This document shows positions 1-8,397 of a DNA stretch of 63,680 nt, piece after piece. This DNA is from Nitrospinae bacterium bin107 (lineage in GTDB: Bacteria; UBA8248): contig MPNJ01000023.1 in NCBI GenBank assembly GCA_002238965.1, positions 1-63,680 on the forward strand. Direction: 5' to 3'. Under the pieces are notes generated by a model that did not search any database, was not told the DNA's origin, and was given only the letters and a program-made list of their open reading frames with translations. The translations under genes and the position numbers were made by a program. Numbering within the stretch: position 1 is the stretch's first letter; every line of letters begins with the position of its first letter.

Positions 1-120
1 CGAAAGCGCAAGGGGGGTCGGGAAGGAAAATAACAGAAATATGGTATTATAAACAATCAGTTACCGTAGACAAACGGAGTCAATCGTACCATTGCGTGGT
101 CACCGGGTTCATAATAATAA

Positions 121-375
121 TTAATCGTATTTTACGGGTAATAGGATTATTTTCATTGCTGCGCCATCCTCGAATCCATGCATGCAGTTCCTCTCTCCGC
201 GATTATCGAACCGGAGTAAGGAGAACAGGTTTACGCCTTTGTAGAGGGTATCGAATTTCCCCGATGAGGGGGAGTTCGAACGAGGCTGCCCGTGTTCTTC
301 TGAAGATGGACGGGTCGCTCCGGCGAAGAATGCAGTTATCACCGTTTTCAATCTCTCCCGAATGCCTGATTCCAT
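121..375 (-). CDS. Hypothetical 84-aa protein (doubtful)
   Basis: This minus-strand frame starts with ATG and is preceded by a strong AAAGGAGG ribosome binding site about 8 bases upstream, which is the main reason for listing it. The product has a basic, mildly hydrophobic N terminus (MESGIRERLKTVITAFFAG) and then a low-complexity, Ser- and Arg-rich stretch with no motif I recognise. It may be the 5' end of a decayed gene whose reading frame has been lost, because the good start signal contrasts with the unconvincing C-terminal half. No function is proposed. Confidence 0.22.
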   Translation of the reverse strand: MESGIRERLKTVITAFFAGATRPSSEEHGQPRSNSPSSGKFDTLYKGVNLFSLLRFDNRGERNCMHGFEDGAAMKIILLPVKYD

Positions 376-712
376 GAGAAAGCCTCCTTTCCTTTGGGGA
401 CGAACCCGACTGATGAAGGAGGGTTCGCTTTCCCCCGCGCCGAGCGCACGATATCGAATCTCCGAATATGCAGGGATACGGCAAATGCGGGGAAATGCGT
501 GTCAAACGCGAGCGAGGAGGGGCTGCTGAAAAACCCTCTGGAAGCGATTTTGAGTTGCGCGGATGCTTTTGAAGTTCACTCCCCCCTTGAGGGGGAGTCA
601 GTCCGTGCTTCTTCGAGGCCGGGGCCTGTCCCCGCATCTCGGGAACGACGGAAGATTTTTCCAGGGGAGGGCCGATGCGTCCTCTCTGATGCGGCAGGCC
701 AACCGCATTTCT

Positions 713-737
713 TGTAGGGACAGGTCGCGACCTGTCC
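713..737. repeat. Palindromic REP-like element (copy 1)
   Basis: TGTAGGGACAGG is followed by its inverse, so that 718-737 is a perfect 20-bp palindrome centred on TCGCGA. It belongs to a family of GTAGGG(A/C)(C)GG...CCTGTCC hairpins scattered between genes in this window (also near 5796, 8102, 15147, 25590 and 63340). It lies just after the stop of the SRCR autotransporter gene, so its hairpin could also end that transcript, but no T-run follows. Confidence 0.7.
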
Positions 738-764
738 TTGCGGCCCCCCCCCTCGATGGATGGA

Positions 765-3700
765 TCACCACCTCCTCGAACAGCGCAGGAGCACGCCGCT
801 CTCGGGTTTTTCGTCGTATTCCGACTCCTTGAGGCTCGCCTCGAGCGCCACGTCGAAGGCGTGCGCAATCCGCCAGCGCGCGCCCGCGCGCCAGATCTCT
901 CCGCTATCCGACATCGCCACGCCCGCGTAGGGCGTGAGCAGGCCGCGCCTGGCGTCGAAACCGTAGCCCACCTCGGCGTCGAGCCGCGTTTCGGGGTCGA
1001 ATGCACCCGCTTGGATGCCGCCGAATCTCTGCGACCAGAGTTGCTCGGCGCTCCCCGAATCCGCTCCCCAGCCGGAGCCCACGCGAACGGACAACCCGCG
1101 CCCGTCGGCGCCCGGCGCGTAGAGCACCGAGCCGCTCACGCCCCATTCCTCATAGTCGTTATCGGCGTGGGCGAGGAGGCCGCTCGCGCTCACCTCCATC
1201 GTCAGGCTTCCCGACGAATAGCGCAGCGAGCCGCCGACCTCCAGGCCGCTTCCCGTCTCCGCGTCGCCCCCGTCGTAGCGAAGGCCGACTTCCAGCGAGG
1301 GCGTGAGCACCCCGCCTCCCAGTTTGAACTCGCGCGAGCCTTCGAGGAGCACGCGGATTCGGCTCGTTTCCGCTTCGGCCTCGGCTAGGCCCGCCGCCGC
1401 GTCCGAAGTCGTGCGCGTCACGAGCAAGTCCGCGCGCAGGGCGAGTTCGTACCCGCCCGTCACGGAGGCGGGCAGGAGCACGCCGCGCGCTCCCGCCGCC
1501 GCCATGCGCATATCGATATCCGTCTCGATGGGCCGCGCGCCCTCTGGCGAAAGCGTCAGGTCGCCCTGCCCCTGGCCGAGCGCGCCCCAGAGCGAGAGCC
1601 GCTCGCTCACCCGGTAGCGGGCGTAGGGGTAGACGCCCATGAGTGTGCTCTCCACCTCGCCCGCGCAGCCGGTCGCGCACGCCCCGCTCGTGCGGAACGA
1701 ACCATCGCCCGCGCTTCGCGCAAGCGCCACGCCGACGAGCCACCGGTCGCGCTCATGGTCCACGCCCAGCGTCGCCGTCGTCACCTCGCCGTCGAGCGTG
1801 AGGTTGTCCTCTGCGCCCTGGAAGTTCGAACGCGCACCCCGTCCCCAGACCGACCAGCGTGGTCCTGAATCCATTTTCTCGGCGGACGCCATGTGGAACG
1901 AACTAGCGAGCATGAACTCGCTCATCTCGATTTCGCGCCACGTCGCTTCAGCGTCTTCACCCGAAACGCCGCCCGGTATTCCGGGCGTGGAACCATCGCC
2001 GCTTCCTCCGAGCTTGAAATTACTACCGGCGAGGCGGGCGTTCGGGTCCGCCGGGAGGAGAGGGTCCCGATCCAGGGCCAGGCTCTGCCCGCCCAGCACA
2101 ACGTCCGTGCGCGCGCCGCGCAGCCGCTCGGCAATCGCGTCGGTCACGTGCTCCGCCGCCTCGCGTCCGAATCGCGCGAGCCACGCCTTCGGCATCGGGT
2201 CGGTGTTCGTGATCGTCCCCGTCGCCTCGCCATCGTCGATCCGCAAGCGATGGCTGCCTGCATGTGACCCCTGAGACAACTCGAGGCGCATCGTCTCGCT
2301 GCCTTCGTCGTGCGAGTCGTCGAGCACCGGAATCGACACCGTACGCGTCGTCACACCGGGACGGAAGAAGACGTGTCCCGAACTTGCCGTGTAGTCGCTC
2401 CCCGCCCGCGCCGTCCCGTCGACCGTGCGGTAGCGCACCGCCACCAACCGGTCAGGCGCCCGGCTGGCGGTCACCAGGAAGTCGAGTGTGGCCCCCGGCC
2501 CCTCCTGCACCTGCGTATCGGACACCGAGACCGCCGGAACTCCCGGCACCAACGCCGAAACGCCGGATTCGAGTTTCTGTCCGTCAGCGGTGCAAACCGC
2601 GTTCGCGGATGTGCAGTCGGCGGTCGCGGGAAGCGTGATGACGACGTCGTCGAACGAGTCGGGCGACACCGTTATTTCCCAGCCCATGTTGCTCGGCGGC
2701 GACAGCTTCTGCGCCTCGGAAACTCGGGATCTCTTCAGCTGCAGGTGTTCACGCACCGCCTCGGCGTTCATCTGGATCTCGGCGCTGAAGTGGAGCTCGA
2801 ATTTGAACGTGTTCCCCCGTCCCTCGTGCGAATCCGGCAGGTTCCTGAACTCCGCGGTGAGGGCGGGCGAAGCGCCCGCCACTCCTGCGCGGCTCGCGCC
2901 TGTGTGGTCGAGCAGCGCGTCGAGTCCGGTCGCCACGCTTCGGATCAGCCCGCCACGGAGATCGAGGCTGTCGCCGCTCACGTGCACGGACGTATGCGCG
3001 CCGTCATCCGGGCGAAGCGCATAGGCGAACACGAGCTCCATCGTACCTCCGCCCCGGTCGTAGGTGGCGAGGCGCTCTGTAGAATCTCCGAGCCGCACCC
3101 CGACGCCCGGTACGCCGCGAGTCGTGTCGACCTCCACTGCCACGCTGAAGGTCACCGTGACTTCGAGCGTCTCGCCCGGCCTCCAGCGCCCGTTCGCATC
3201 AGGCGCGCTCAAGGAAGGCGCGCCTGAGATTCTCGGCCCGCCGACCGAGCACCGCACCCCGACGTCCTCGCTGTGGCGGCAGTTGTGGACGCCCACCGCC
3301 TTGTTGTTCGCGCGTGGACAGTCGATCAGGCTCGTCTCGTTGCCCACGCACAGCAAGTCGTCCAGGTGGATCGGCCCGGCGCCTTCGCCGAAATGCGCCC
3401 GGAGGAAGCGACCGCCGTTGCCTACCGAGCCCTCCGGGAAGCCGAGTTGCCGGCACGCAACGTCTGCGTCGCTATCTGTCCAATAGTCGTCGCAGATCGT
3501 TCCCCACCGGCCGCCGTGGAATATCTCGAGGCGGCCCTCATGGGGCGTATTTCCGTCCACCAGGCGCAGCATCACCTCATGATTGCGGGTCACCCGCAGG
3601 GTATAGGTCTGCGTCTTGGTGGCGTCCCTGGCCGTCACCTTGATCTTGACGACGTTCTCGCCCGTAACGAGGTCGACCTCGAAGGTGTTCGGGCTGCTCG

Positions 3701-5489
3701 TATCCGCGTCGGTAAGCGCCGTATCACCCGACGCGAAAAACGCCACGCTTGCGTCCGGGTCGCTCGTCGTCGGCGTCACCGTAACCCGCGCGACGCCGCT
3801 CTCCACCGAGGCGGTGTAGCTCGTTGTCTCGGGCGCGAACGCCTCGTTGAGCGAACCGGGGCTTATCGCAAGCGCGCTCAGGGTCGCGTCGGAGATATCT
3901 TCTTCTGTGATGATGACGGATGCGCGGCAGGGGCAGGTCGGGGAAATCAGGGAACCGGGCAACATTTCGAGTACAACGTCAAACCGCTCGTCACCCTCGT
4001 CTTCGGCGTCGGCAACAGTCTGCACGGTCACCGTCTTCGTCGCCGAGAAGGTGTTACCGTCCGCGGAATAGTCGCCCGGTTCGACGCGCAGAATTTCTGA
4101 AATCGCCGCATAGTCGTCGGGGCTTCCTGCTGTATCCGCCCGGGCGCTCACCGAATAAATTAGGGTTTCCCTCGGCTTCGGCACGTTCGCGCCGGTCGTG
4201 GCCTTTATAGCAACGTCCAGGCTCTCGCCCTCTCTCACAATGTAGTCGTTCTGCGCCCAGCTGACGATGAGGAGCGGGTCCGCCACCACCATCGCCACGG
4301 TCGCCGAGTCGTCGGGCGCAGCGGCCGCCTCGTAGCCCGTCCCCGCGGCGATACTCGCCGTGATGTCCCCGCTCGTCGAGCCGCTGTAAGTGCTTCTGAG
4401 CTTCACCGTCGCCGAGGTCTCGTTCGCCGGAATGGTGACGTTCGGCGAAGTGTTCGAGAGATACATTGCCGCCTGGGTTATCGAGAGGTTGACCGTGAGC
4501 GGGGAGGCGGAAGACGCAGAGCGCGTCACGCGGAACTCGGGGTGCGCGATCCTGGGCGCCGCCTTGGCGTGCACCGCCTCGATAGAGACCGTCGGCGTTG
4601 TGCCTTGTTCCGACTGGCGCACGATCGTGAGCGTATAGGTCTGCGTCGTGGTGGTATCCTCGGCCGTCACCTTGATCTTGACGACTTTTTCGCCAGTCGA
4701 GAGATCGACCTGAAACCCCTCGGTGCTCCCGTCCGCGTCGGCGAGCGGACTGCCGTTCGAATCGAGCCAGGAGATGGTGGCGCTCGAGTCGGTCGCCGCC
4801 GGCGTCACCGTGATTCGCGAGACGCCGCTCTCCACCGAGGCGGTGTAGCTCGTGGTCGTCGACTCGAACGTCTCGTTGAGAGAACCTGTGCTAATCCCCA
4901 GCGTGTTCAGGGTCGCGTCGTTCGACGCAGAGGTGGGGTCCGTCAGCCGGAGCGAAACGTCATCACCCGCGGACCAGGAGAGGGCGGAGCCGTCCCAGGC
5001 CCACCTGCTTGTTCCCGACCCATGGTTGGCGATGTCCGCGCTGTCGAAGTCGTAAGTCTTCTCGCCGACGTACAGGACGAGCGAGCGCAGGTTGTCCGGA
5101 AGAATGGGCCGGACGGAGAATTCGAGTCTTCCGTTGCTGCGGACGAAGACCGCATGAACGGCGTAGGTGGCGTCGCCTTCGGTGAATTCGTCCTCCGTGA
5201 GAACGGCGCTTTCGGAGCACCTGCTGCCCGCCAGCACGTCGTTGCTGCAGCCCAGGATGCCGCCGGGGAGTTCCTTGGCGGTCAGAGTCCCGGACCAGAC
5301 TTGTTTCTCCGCCGTGGCGGGCGTGGCGGGTGACATGAAGAAGAAAACGGTGAGCAACGCGAGCAGCGCCGCCGCGAGGCGGCCTCCGCGCCGGGGTGTG
5401 CATGGATTACGAAGTGTTTGGTGAGTGGTGCTGTTCCGGGTTTGTTCGCCAGGTTCGTCGTCGGATGTGTCGCCACATTCTGCTTTCAT
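765..5489 (-). CDS. SRCR-domain autotransporter, large cell-surface protein
   Basis: A 1,574-aa secreted protein. ATG 5489 is chosen because AGGAAGGGG lies about 8 bases upstream and a hydrophobic signal core follows at residues 38-52 (cleavage near residue 60). Domains in order: a cadherin-like beta-sandwich (192-290), a Calx-beta-like domain (406-513), a second cadherin-like beta-sandwich (533-633), a scavenger-receptor cysteine-rich domain (638-748), an Ig-like module (755-870), a Calx-beta domain (986-1080) and a C-terminal autotransporter barrel (about 1208-1574) ending in RW. The SRCR part shows GRWGTICDDYW, ACRQLGF and DVGVRC with six cysteines spaced as in group A SRCR domains. By family knowledge the barrel inserts in the outer membrane and exports the passenger; adhesion or host/particle binding is inference. 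No neighbouring gene shares the transcript. Confidence 0.9.
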   Translation of the reverse strand: MKAECGDTSDDEPGEQTRNSTTHQTLRNPCTPRRGGRLAAALLALLTVFFFMSPATPATAEKQVWSGTLTAKELPGGILGCSNDVLAGSRCSESAVLTEDEFTEGDATYAVHAVFVRSNGRLEFSVRPILPDNLRSLVLYVGEKTYDFDSADIANHGSGTSRWAWDGSALSWSAGDDVSLRLTDPTSASNDATLNTLGISTGSLNETFESTTTSYTASVESGVSRITVTPAATDSSATISWLDSNGSPLADADGSTEGFQVDLSTGEKVVKIKVTAEDTTTTQTYTLTIVRQSEQGTTPTVSIEAVHAKAAPRIAHPEFRVTRSASSASPLTVNLSITQAAMYLSNTSPNVTIPANETSATVKLRSTYSGSTSGDITASIAAGTGYEAAAAPDDSATVAMVVADPLLIVSWAQNDYIVREGESLDVAIKATTGANVPKPRETLIYSVSARADTAGSPDDYAAISEILRVEPGDYSADGNTFSATKTVTVQTVADAEDEGDERFDVVLEMLPGSLISPTCPCRASVIITEEDISDATLSALAISPGSLNEAFAPETTSYTASVESGVARVTVTPTTSDPDASVAFFASGDTALTDADTSSPNTFEVDLVTGENVVKIKVTARDATKTQTYTLRVTRNHEVMLRLVDGNTPHEGRLEIFHGGRWGTICDDYWTDSDADVACRQLGFPEGSVGNGGRFLRAHFGEGAGPIHLDDLLCVGNETSLIDCPRANNKAVGVHNCRHSEDVGVRCSVGGPRISGAPSLSAPDANGRWRPGETLEVTVTFSVAVEVDTTRGVPGVGVRLGDSTERLATYDRGGGTMELVFAYALRPDDGAHTSVHVSGDSLDLRGGLIRSVATGLDALLDHTGASRAGVAGASPALTAEFRNLPDSHEGRGNTFKFELHFSAEIQMNAEAVREHLQLKRSRVSEAQKLSPPSNMGWEITVSPDSFDDVVITLPATADCTSANAVCTADGQKLESGVSALVPGVPAVSVSDTQVQEGPGATLDFLVTASRAPDRLVAVRYRTVDGTARAGSDYTASSGHVFFRPGVTTRTVSIPVLDDSHDEGSETMRLELSQGSHAGSHRLRIDDGEATGTITNTDPMPKAWLARFGREAAEHVTDAIAERLRGARTDVVLGGQSLALDRDPLLPADPNARLAGSNFKLGGSGDGSTPGIPGGVSGEDAEATWREIEMSEFMLASSFHMASAEKMDSGPRWSVWGRGARSNFQGAEDNLTLDGEVTTATLGVDHERDRWLVGVALARSAGDGSFRTSGACATGCAGEVESTLMGVYPYARYRVSERLSLWGALGQGQGDLTLSPEGARPIETDIDMRMAAAGARGVLLPASVTGGYELALRADLLVTRTTSDAAAGLAEAEAETSRIRVLLEGSREFKLGGGVLTPSLEVGLRYDGGDAETGSGLEVGGSLRYSSGSLTMEVSASGLLAHADNDYEEWGVSGSVLYAPGADGRGLSVRVGSGWGADSGSAEQLWSQRFGGIQAGAFDPETRLDAEVGYGFDARRGLLTPYAGVAMSDSGEIWRAGARWRIAHAFDVALEASLKESEYDEKPESGVLLRCSRRW

Positions 5490-6096
5490 GGTCTGTTCCC
5501 CTTCCTGTTGTTGCGGCGGCGGATGTGGAAGGAGGCGGCAGGTTTGGAATTTCGAGACCGGCGGCAGGCTCGCCTTCGCGTCCAGGAACGTCCGGCGAGG
5601 CCCGAATGGGCAAGAAAATGGTATCAGCGGAAGCTGCGAGTGAATGTAAAGATTGTGTAAAGATCGTAAAGATTCCGTAAAGAACCTCGCCACGGCGCGC
5701 CTTTGAGGAAGGGAAGCCGGCCAGTGAGGAGGGGATTGTTGAAAAGTCCGAAATTCATGAATCGGCGAATGGGGCCGACCGGGAAGGGGGGGCCGTAGCG
5801 GACAGACACAGGGAGCTGTCCGCTATATTCTTGTTTATCGACCGAGCAAAGGCATTATCATTCCGGCTTTCGGCGGAATGACGGCAGTGGTGAAATCCGA
5901 CTGAGGAAGGAGGAATTCTTCAGCGCGGGTTTTCGGGCCTTTCCGGGACGAAGGAGGAATTGCGCGTCAGGGAGGTGAATGCGCCGCAGGCGTTTTTCTC
6001 GCGAGGGGGTTTGTCAACAACTCCTTCTCAAAACGGCTGCACAGGATTCGGGTGCGTCACCGAGACTGCCTGTATGAAAATCCGCCAGTATGAATT
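5490..6096. other. Intergenic region with hairpin and GTTGAAAA repeat
   Basis: Upstream region of the SRCR autotransporter. It contains the ribosome binding site and presumably the promoter of that gene, a GTTGAAAA repeat copy near 5739, and a 10-bp-stem hairpin at 5796-5825. No conserved coding sequence is visible. Confidence 0.5.
5796..5825. repeat. Palindromic REP-like element (copy 2)
   Basis: TAGCGGACAG and CTGTCCGCTA form a perfect 10-bp stem around a 10-nt loop. The arms share the GGACAG/CTGTCC core with the other copies of this intergenic family. Confidence 0.7.
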
Positions 6097-6582
6097 CTAT
6101 CGGTCTATCGGATCCCGCGGGTCGAATTCGCTGCCCCACACGCCGCGGCGGTATCGCCTGGCGAGGTTTTCGGCTTCTATCAATTCCTTGCGGTAGCGCA
6201 CGTTGGGGTGTTTCACGAGGGCGCGGCCCAGCCCCCGCAGCACCATGAGGGCGTTCACGAGGCCGCCTTCTTCCAGGAAAACGTAATAAAGCGTCTGGCC
6301 GGAGCCGTCCACGGGTTTTTCGTCGATTTCGAGGGTTACGGTCCTGTTCTCGATGAGGCGCTTCAGGTGCGCATGGGCCTGCTCGGAGCCGGGCGCACCG
6401 GGCGCGGGGGCGGCCACGCCGATGAGGGCGGAGCGCAGGCCGCCGCCGAGTTGAAAGCTCGCCCCGTCGTACACCTTGGTGACGCGCGCTTTGAGGCGTC
6501 TCGGGGGCTCGGCTCCTGAGGCGGGCGCGTGTACGAGCGCGAGCAGGGCGATCGCGCACAGAAAGGAAACCGTTTTTTTCAT
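6097..6582 (-). CDS. Secreted staphylococcal-nuclease-like protein, catalytically degenerate
   Basis: A 161-aa protein with a clear signal peptide (MKKTVSFLCAIALLALVHA, cleaved near ASGA) followed by one SNase (thermonuclease) fold: LKARVTKVYDGASF, ALIGVAAPAPG, the helix with AHAHLKRLI, LVNALMVLRGLGRAL and a C-terminal helix ending RRGVWGSEF. The ATG at 6582 is preceded by ACGAGG and begins the signal peptide; an upstream in-frame start would bury it. In active family members the strands carry DGDT, vRLiGIDaPE and DRYGR; here these read DGAS, SALIGVAAPA and DGSGQ, so both catalytic arginines, the glutamate and the calcium-binding aspartate appear lost. It may be a binding or structural protein rather than a nuclease (inference). 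Confidence 0.8.
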   Translation of the reverse strand: MKKTVSFLCAIALLALVHAPASGAEPPRRLKARVTKVYDGASFQLGGGLRSALIGVAAPAPGAPGSEQAHAHLKRLIENRTVTLEIDEKPVDGSGQTLYYVFLEEGGLVNALMVLRGLGRALVKHPNVRYRKELIEAENLARRYRRGVWGSEFDPRDPIDR

Positions 6583-6801
6583 CGCAGCCTCGTTCGGTCT
6601 ATATGGGGAAAGCACTAAATTTTTCGTGTTTTTTACAGGCTCACAAATTCCGCGCATGAACCCCTCGGCGATTATATATACCACAGGGCGAACCGATTCG
6701 CGTTTGGGAGACCTTGCATGCCGGGCGGGGCGCGGAGACAATGAGGATGACGAGAAAATCGCCGCTGCGTTTGAAGATATTTACAAGGAAGCGGACTGAC
6801 A

Positions 6802-7332
6802 TTGGCGGATACGGACGAGAAGCGGATATTCATCATCGCCGGGCCGAACGGCGCGGGAAAGACGACGTTCGCCACGGAATTTCTGCCGAATGAGGCGAAC
6901 TGCCCTTTTTTTATCAACACCGATCTCATCGCCGCCGGGTTGAATCCATTCCGTCCCGATCGGGTTGGCGCACAAGCCGGCAGGCTGGTGCTGAACCAAA
7001 TCCGCGAAAACGCGCTGAGGGGAGAGAGTTTCGCCTTCGAGACGACCCTGAGCGGTCGGGGCTATGCGCGCCATATTCCCCGCTGGCGGGAGCAGGGCTA
7101 CCGGGTCAAGCTGTTCTTCCTGCAGCTGCCGACGCCCGAAATGGCGATTGCGCGCGTCACGCAGCGCGTTCTCGAAGGAGGCCACGACGTGCCCGAAGAG
7201 GTGATTCGCAGACGGTTCGACGCCGGCCGGCGCAACTTCGAGAAAATTTATCGGGACTTGGTCGATGGGTGGGCTTTGTACGATAATTCGGGGGAAGTGC
7301 CGGAGTTGCTTGAGGAGCAGGTGAGAGTATGA
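6802..7332 (+). CDS. Zeta-toxin-like P-loop kinase/ATPase
   Basis: A 176-aa P-loop protein of the zeta-toxin/COG4185 group. Walker A is GPNGAGKTT at residues 14-22, followed by the family's NTDLIAAGLNP substrate-loop region, AFETTLSG, the conserved RVxxRVxEGGHDVPEEVIRRRF block and a C-terminal DGWALYDNSG. Members of this group phosphorylate a small substrate (UDP-GlcNAc in characterised zeta toxins); whether chromosomal members like this are toxic is not settled. The start is TTG 6802 with AAGGAAGCGG upstream. The gene overlaps the next by ATGA, so the two are probably translationally coupled. No epsilon/PezA-type antitoxin is visible upstream. Confidence 0.82.
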   Translation: MADTDEKRIFIIAGPNGAGKTTFATEFLPNEANCPFFINTDLIAAGLNPFRPDRVGAQAGRLVLNQIRENALRGESFAFETTLSGRGYARHIPRWREQGYRVKLFFLQLPTPEMAIARVTQRVLEGGHDVPEEVIRRRFDAGRRNFEKIYRDLVDGWALYDNSGEVPELLEEQVRV

Positions 7333-7550
7333 ATTCACGTGAGCAGCATTCGACGCAGAAGCCCCGAGACCCTGATTTTGCAGGTGCTGAAGTCGCGATG
7401 CGCCGTGCGGCCAAACGCGCGCGCCGACGCGCAGAAGAAGCGGCCAGAGCTGCTGCGTCCGGAGGGGTGGAGCATGAGTTGGGCGAGATTCACTGGTTCT
7501 ACTACACCGGGCGCGACCCGCGCGAGAGCGGCTCCGGCAAGGGGGAATGA
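7329..7550 (+). CDS. Small partner protein of the zeta-like kinase
   Basis: A 73-aa charged protein whose ATG overlaps the stop of the zeta-like gene (ATGA). Its first half, RDPDFAGAEVAMRRAAKRARRRAEEA, resembles the helical small proteins that I recall frequently following COG4185 genes (family knowledge, not tested); the tail with HWFYYTGRDPRES is less typical and may be altered. A role as partner or antidote is inference from position. The gene ends at the edge of a repeat island, so its 3' end could have been remodelled by repeat insertion. Confidence 0.55.
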   Translation: MNSREQHSTQKPRDPDFAGAEVAMRRAAKRARRRAEEAARAAASGGVEHELGEIHWFYYTGRDPRESGSGKGE

Positions 7551-7592
7551 GACAGGTTTCTTGGTTGGGTGGCGCGCACGCTTTTGAAGTTT

Positions 7593-7789
7593 ACTCCCCC
7601 CTTTGAGGGTCTGGCTTCCCGAGGGGAAAGCCAGACAGTGAACTGAGGGCGTAAGCCCGAAAGTGAACTGGTGGGGGGTATAACTCGGAATGGCGATAAA
7701 ACGCATTTTACCCCCCACTGAATCGGCCTTCGCATAAAACGCTCGGCCTCTACGTCGGTCTTCCCCGAGGGAGACCGACCCTCAAGGGG
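7593..7789. repeat. MITE-like 197-bp element, left copy
   Basis: The element begins ACTCCCCCCTTTGAGGG and ends with the inverse CCCTCAAGGGG. Each end also carries its own hairpin (CTGGCTTCCC-GAGGGGAAAGCCAG at the left, CGGTCTTCCC-CGAGGGAGACCG at the right). The interior, with GTATAACTCGG and ATAAAACGC, recurs in opposite orientation at 63522-63680. It is too short to encode a transposase, so a non-autonomous mobile element or a structured repeat is the likely class. Confidence 0.7.
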
Positions 7790-7870
7790 CTGTTGAAAAA
7801 CCCTGTTTCGAGAACCCCGAAGAAGGGATAGTTTGTCGGTCCGCTCACCGCCCTGAATGGGGCGCCTTTC

Positions 7871-7986
7871 CCTCACCCTGAGTAGCCGCCGAAGGCGGCG
7901 TATCGAAGGGCGAGGGGAGTTGAACGCTTCGCACTGGGCGAGAGGGCATCCTTCGATACGCGGTTTCACCGCTACTCAGGATGAGG
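7871..7986. repeat. Inverted repeat with CTGAGTAGC / GCTACTCAG arms
   Basis: The left arm (7871-7909) contains CCTGAGTAGCCGCCGAAGG followed by GTATCGAAGG. The right arm (7950-7986) contains CCTTCGATACGCGG followed by GCTACTCAGGATGAGG. The arms are imperfect inverse copies around a 40-nt centre. The sequence type is familiar as a common dispersed intergenic repeat in environmental proteobacterial genomes. Confidence 0.65.
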
Positions 7987-8101
7987 CGGAGAGGTCTTTT
8001 TCAACAGTTCCCTCAAGGGGGGAGTGATATCTCCTCCCTCCCCGGTCGGGTCAATCCCGGTCGGGTGACCCCTGCATATCCCCCTCGTACCGCGACCGTA
8101 G

Positions 8102-8125
8102 CGGACAGGCCTCCGTGCCTGTCCG
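8102..8125. repeat. Palindromic REP-like element (copy 3)
   Basis: CGGACAGGC and GCCTGTCCG form a perfect 9-bp stem around CTCCGT. It is preceded by GTAG and followed by AGG, as in the copy at 15147. Confidence 0.7.
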
Positions 8126-8212
8126 AGGCCCCCGCGCCCGCCCGTATGAACTTGGCCACACTCTTATCGTATTTGTCATTATTTTCGTGTCCACAGACTC
8201 ACCAAAGACGTT

Positions 8213-8240
8213 TTGACTTGGAATGGGCAGGTGTTAATAT
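8213..8240 (+). promoter_or_regulatory. Predicted sigma-70 promoter of the ABC importer operon
   Basis: TTGACT at 8213-8218 and TAATAT at 8235-8240 are separated by 16 bases. The -10 region lies inside an inverted repeat, GGCAGGTG (8226-8233) and CACTTGCC (8251-8258), with an AT-rich 17-nt centre, which could be an operator for a local repressor. Both are predictions by eye. Confidence 0.45.
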
Positions 8241-8397
8241 ATTTTTTATTCACTTGCCTAATAGAAAATTTATCGTGGTGGAATAGTGTTGCTGCTGGTG
8301 TACCCATTCGATCCCGGTACATTCCATACGTGGAGTGCGCCCGGAATCCCCATTGAACCGCCGGCTGTTACAGGCGGATCGGAAAGGAGGCAAAACC

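Larger units (their letters stand above)
1..764. other. Intergenic/left-edge region with repeat fragments
   Basis: No convincing conserved gene is seen here. The stretch holds a copy of the TGTTGAAAAA-like repeat (near 528-540, with CTG for TTG), a copy of the ACTCCCCCC-TTGAGGG repeat core near 580, and a perfect 20-bp palindrome at 718-737 just beyond the stop codon of the minus-strand autotransporter gene. The one reading frame with a good ribosome binding site is listed separately. The overlapping plus-strand frames look like chance open frames in GC-rich DNA. Confidence 0.5.
7551..8397. other. Repeat island and promoter region of the ABC importer operon
   Basis: An 850-bp non-coding stretch built of several repeats: a 197-bp element with terminal inverted repeats (7593-7789), a TGTTGAAAAA repeat (7790), an inverted repeat with CTGAGTAGC arms (7871-7986), a second CCCTCAAGG-GGGGAGT core (about 8013-8028) and a GGACAGGC hairpin (8102-8125). 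The last 180 bases hold the predicted promoter and leader of the downstream binding-protein gene. Open frames across it are shadows of the repeats. Confidence 0.6.

Noticed and set aside
2310-3227. Plus-strand open frame inside the SRCR autotransporter
   Set aside because: His/Arg-rich shadow frame; the opposite strand has coherent domains.
6656-6799. 47-codon frame just before the zeta-like gene as an antitoxin
   Set aside because: No ribosome binding site, no resemblance to epsilon or PezA antitoxins, and weak composition; kept only as a remark.
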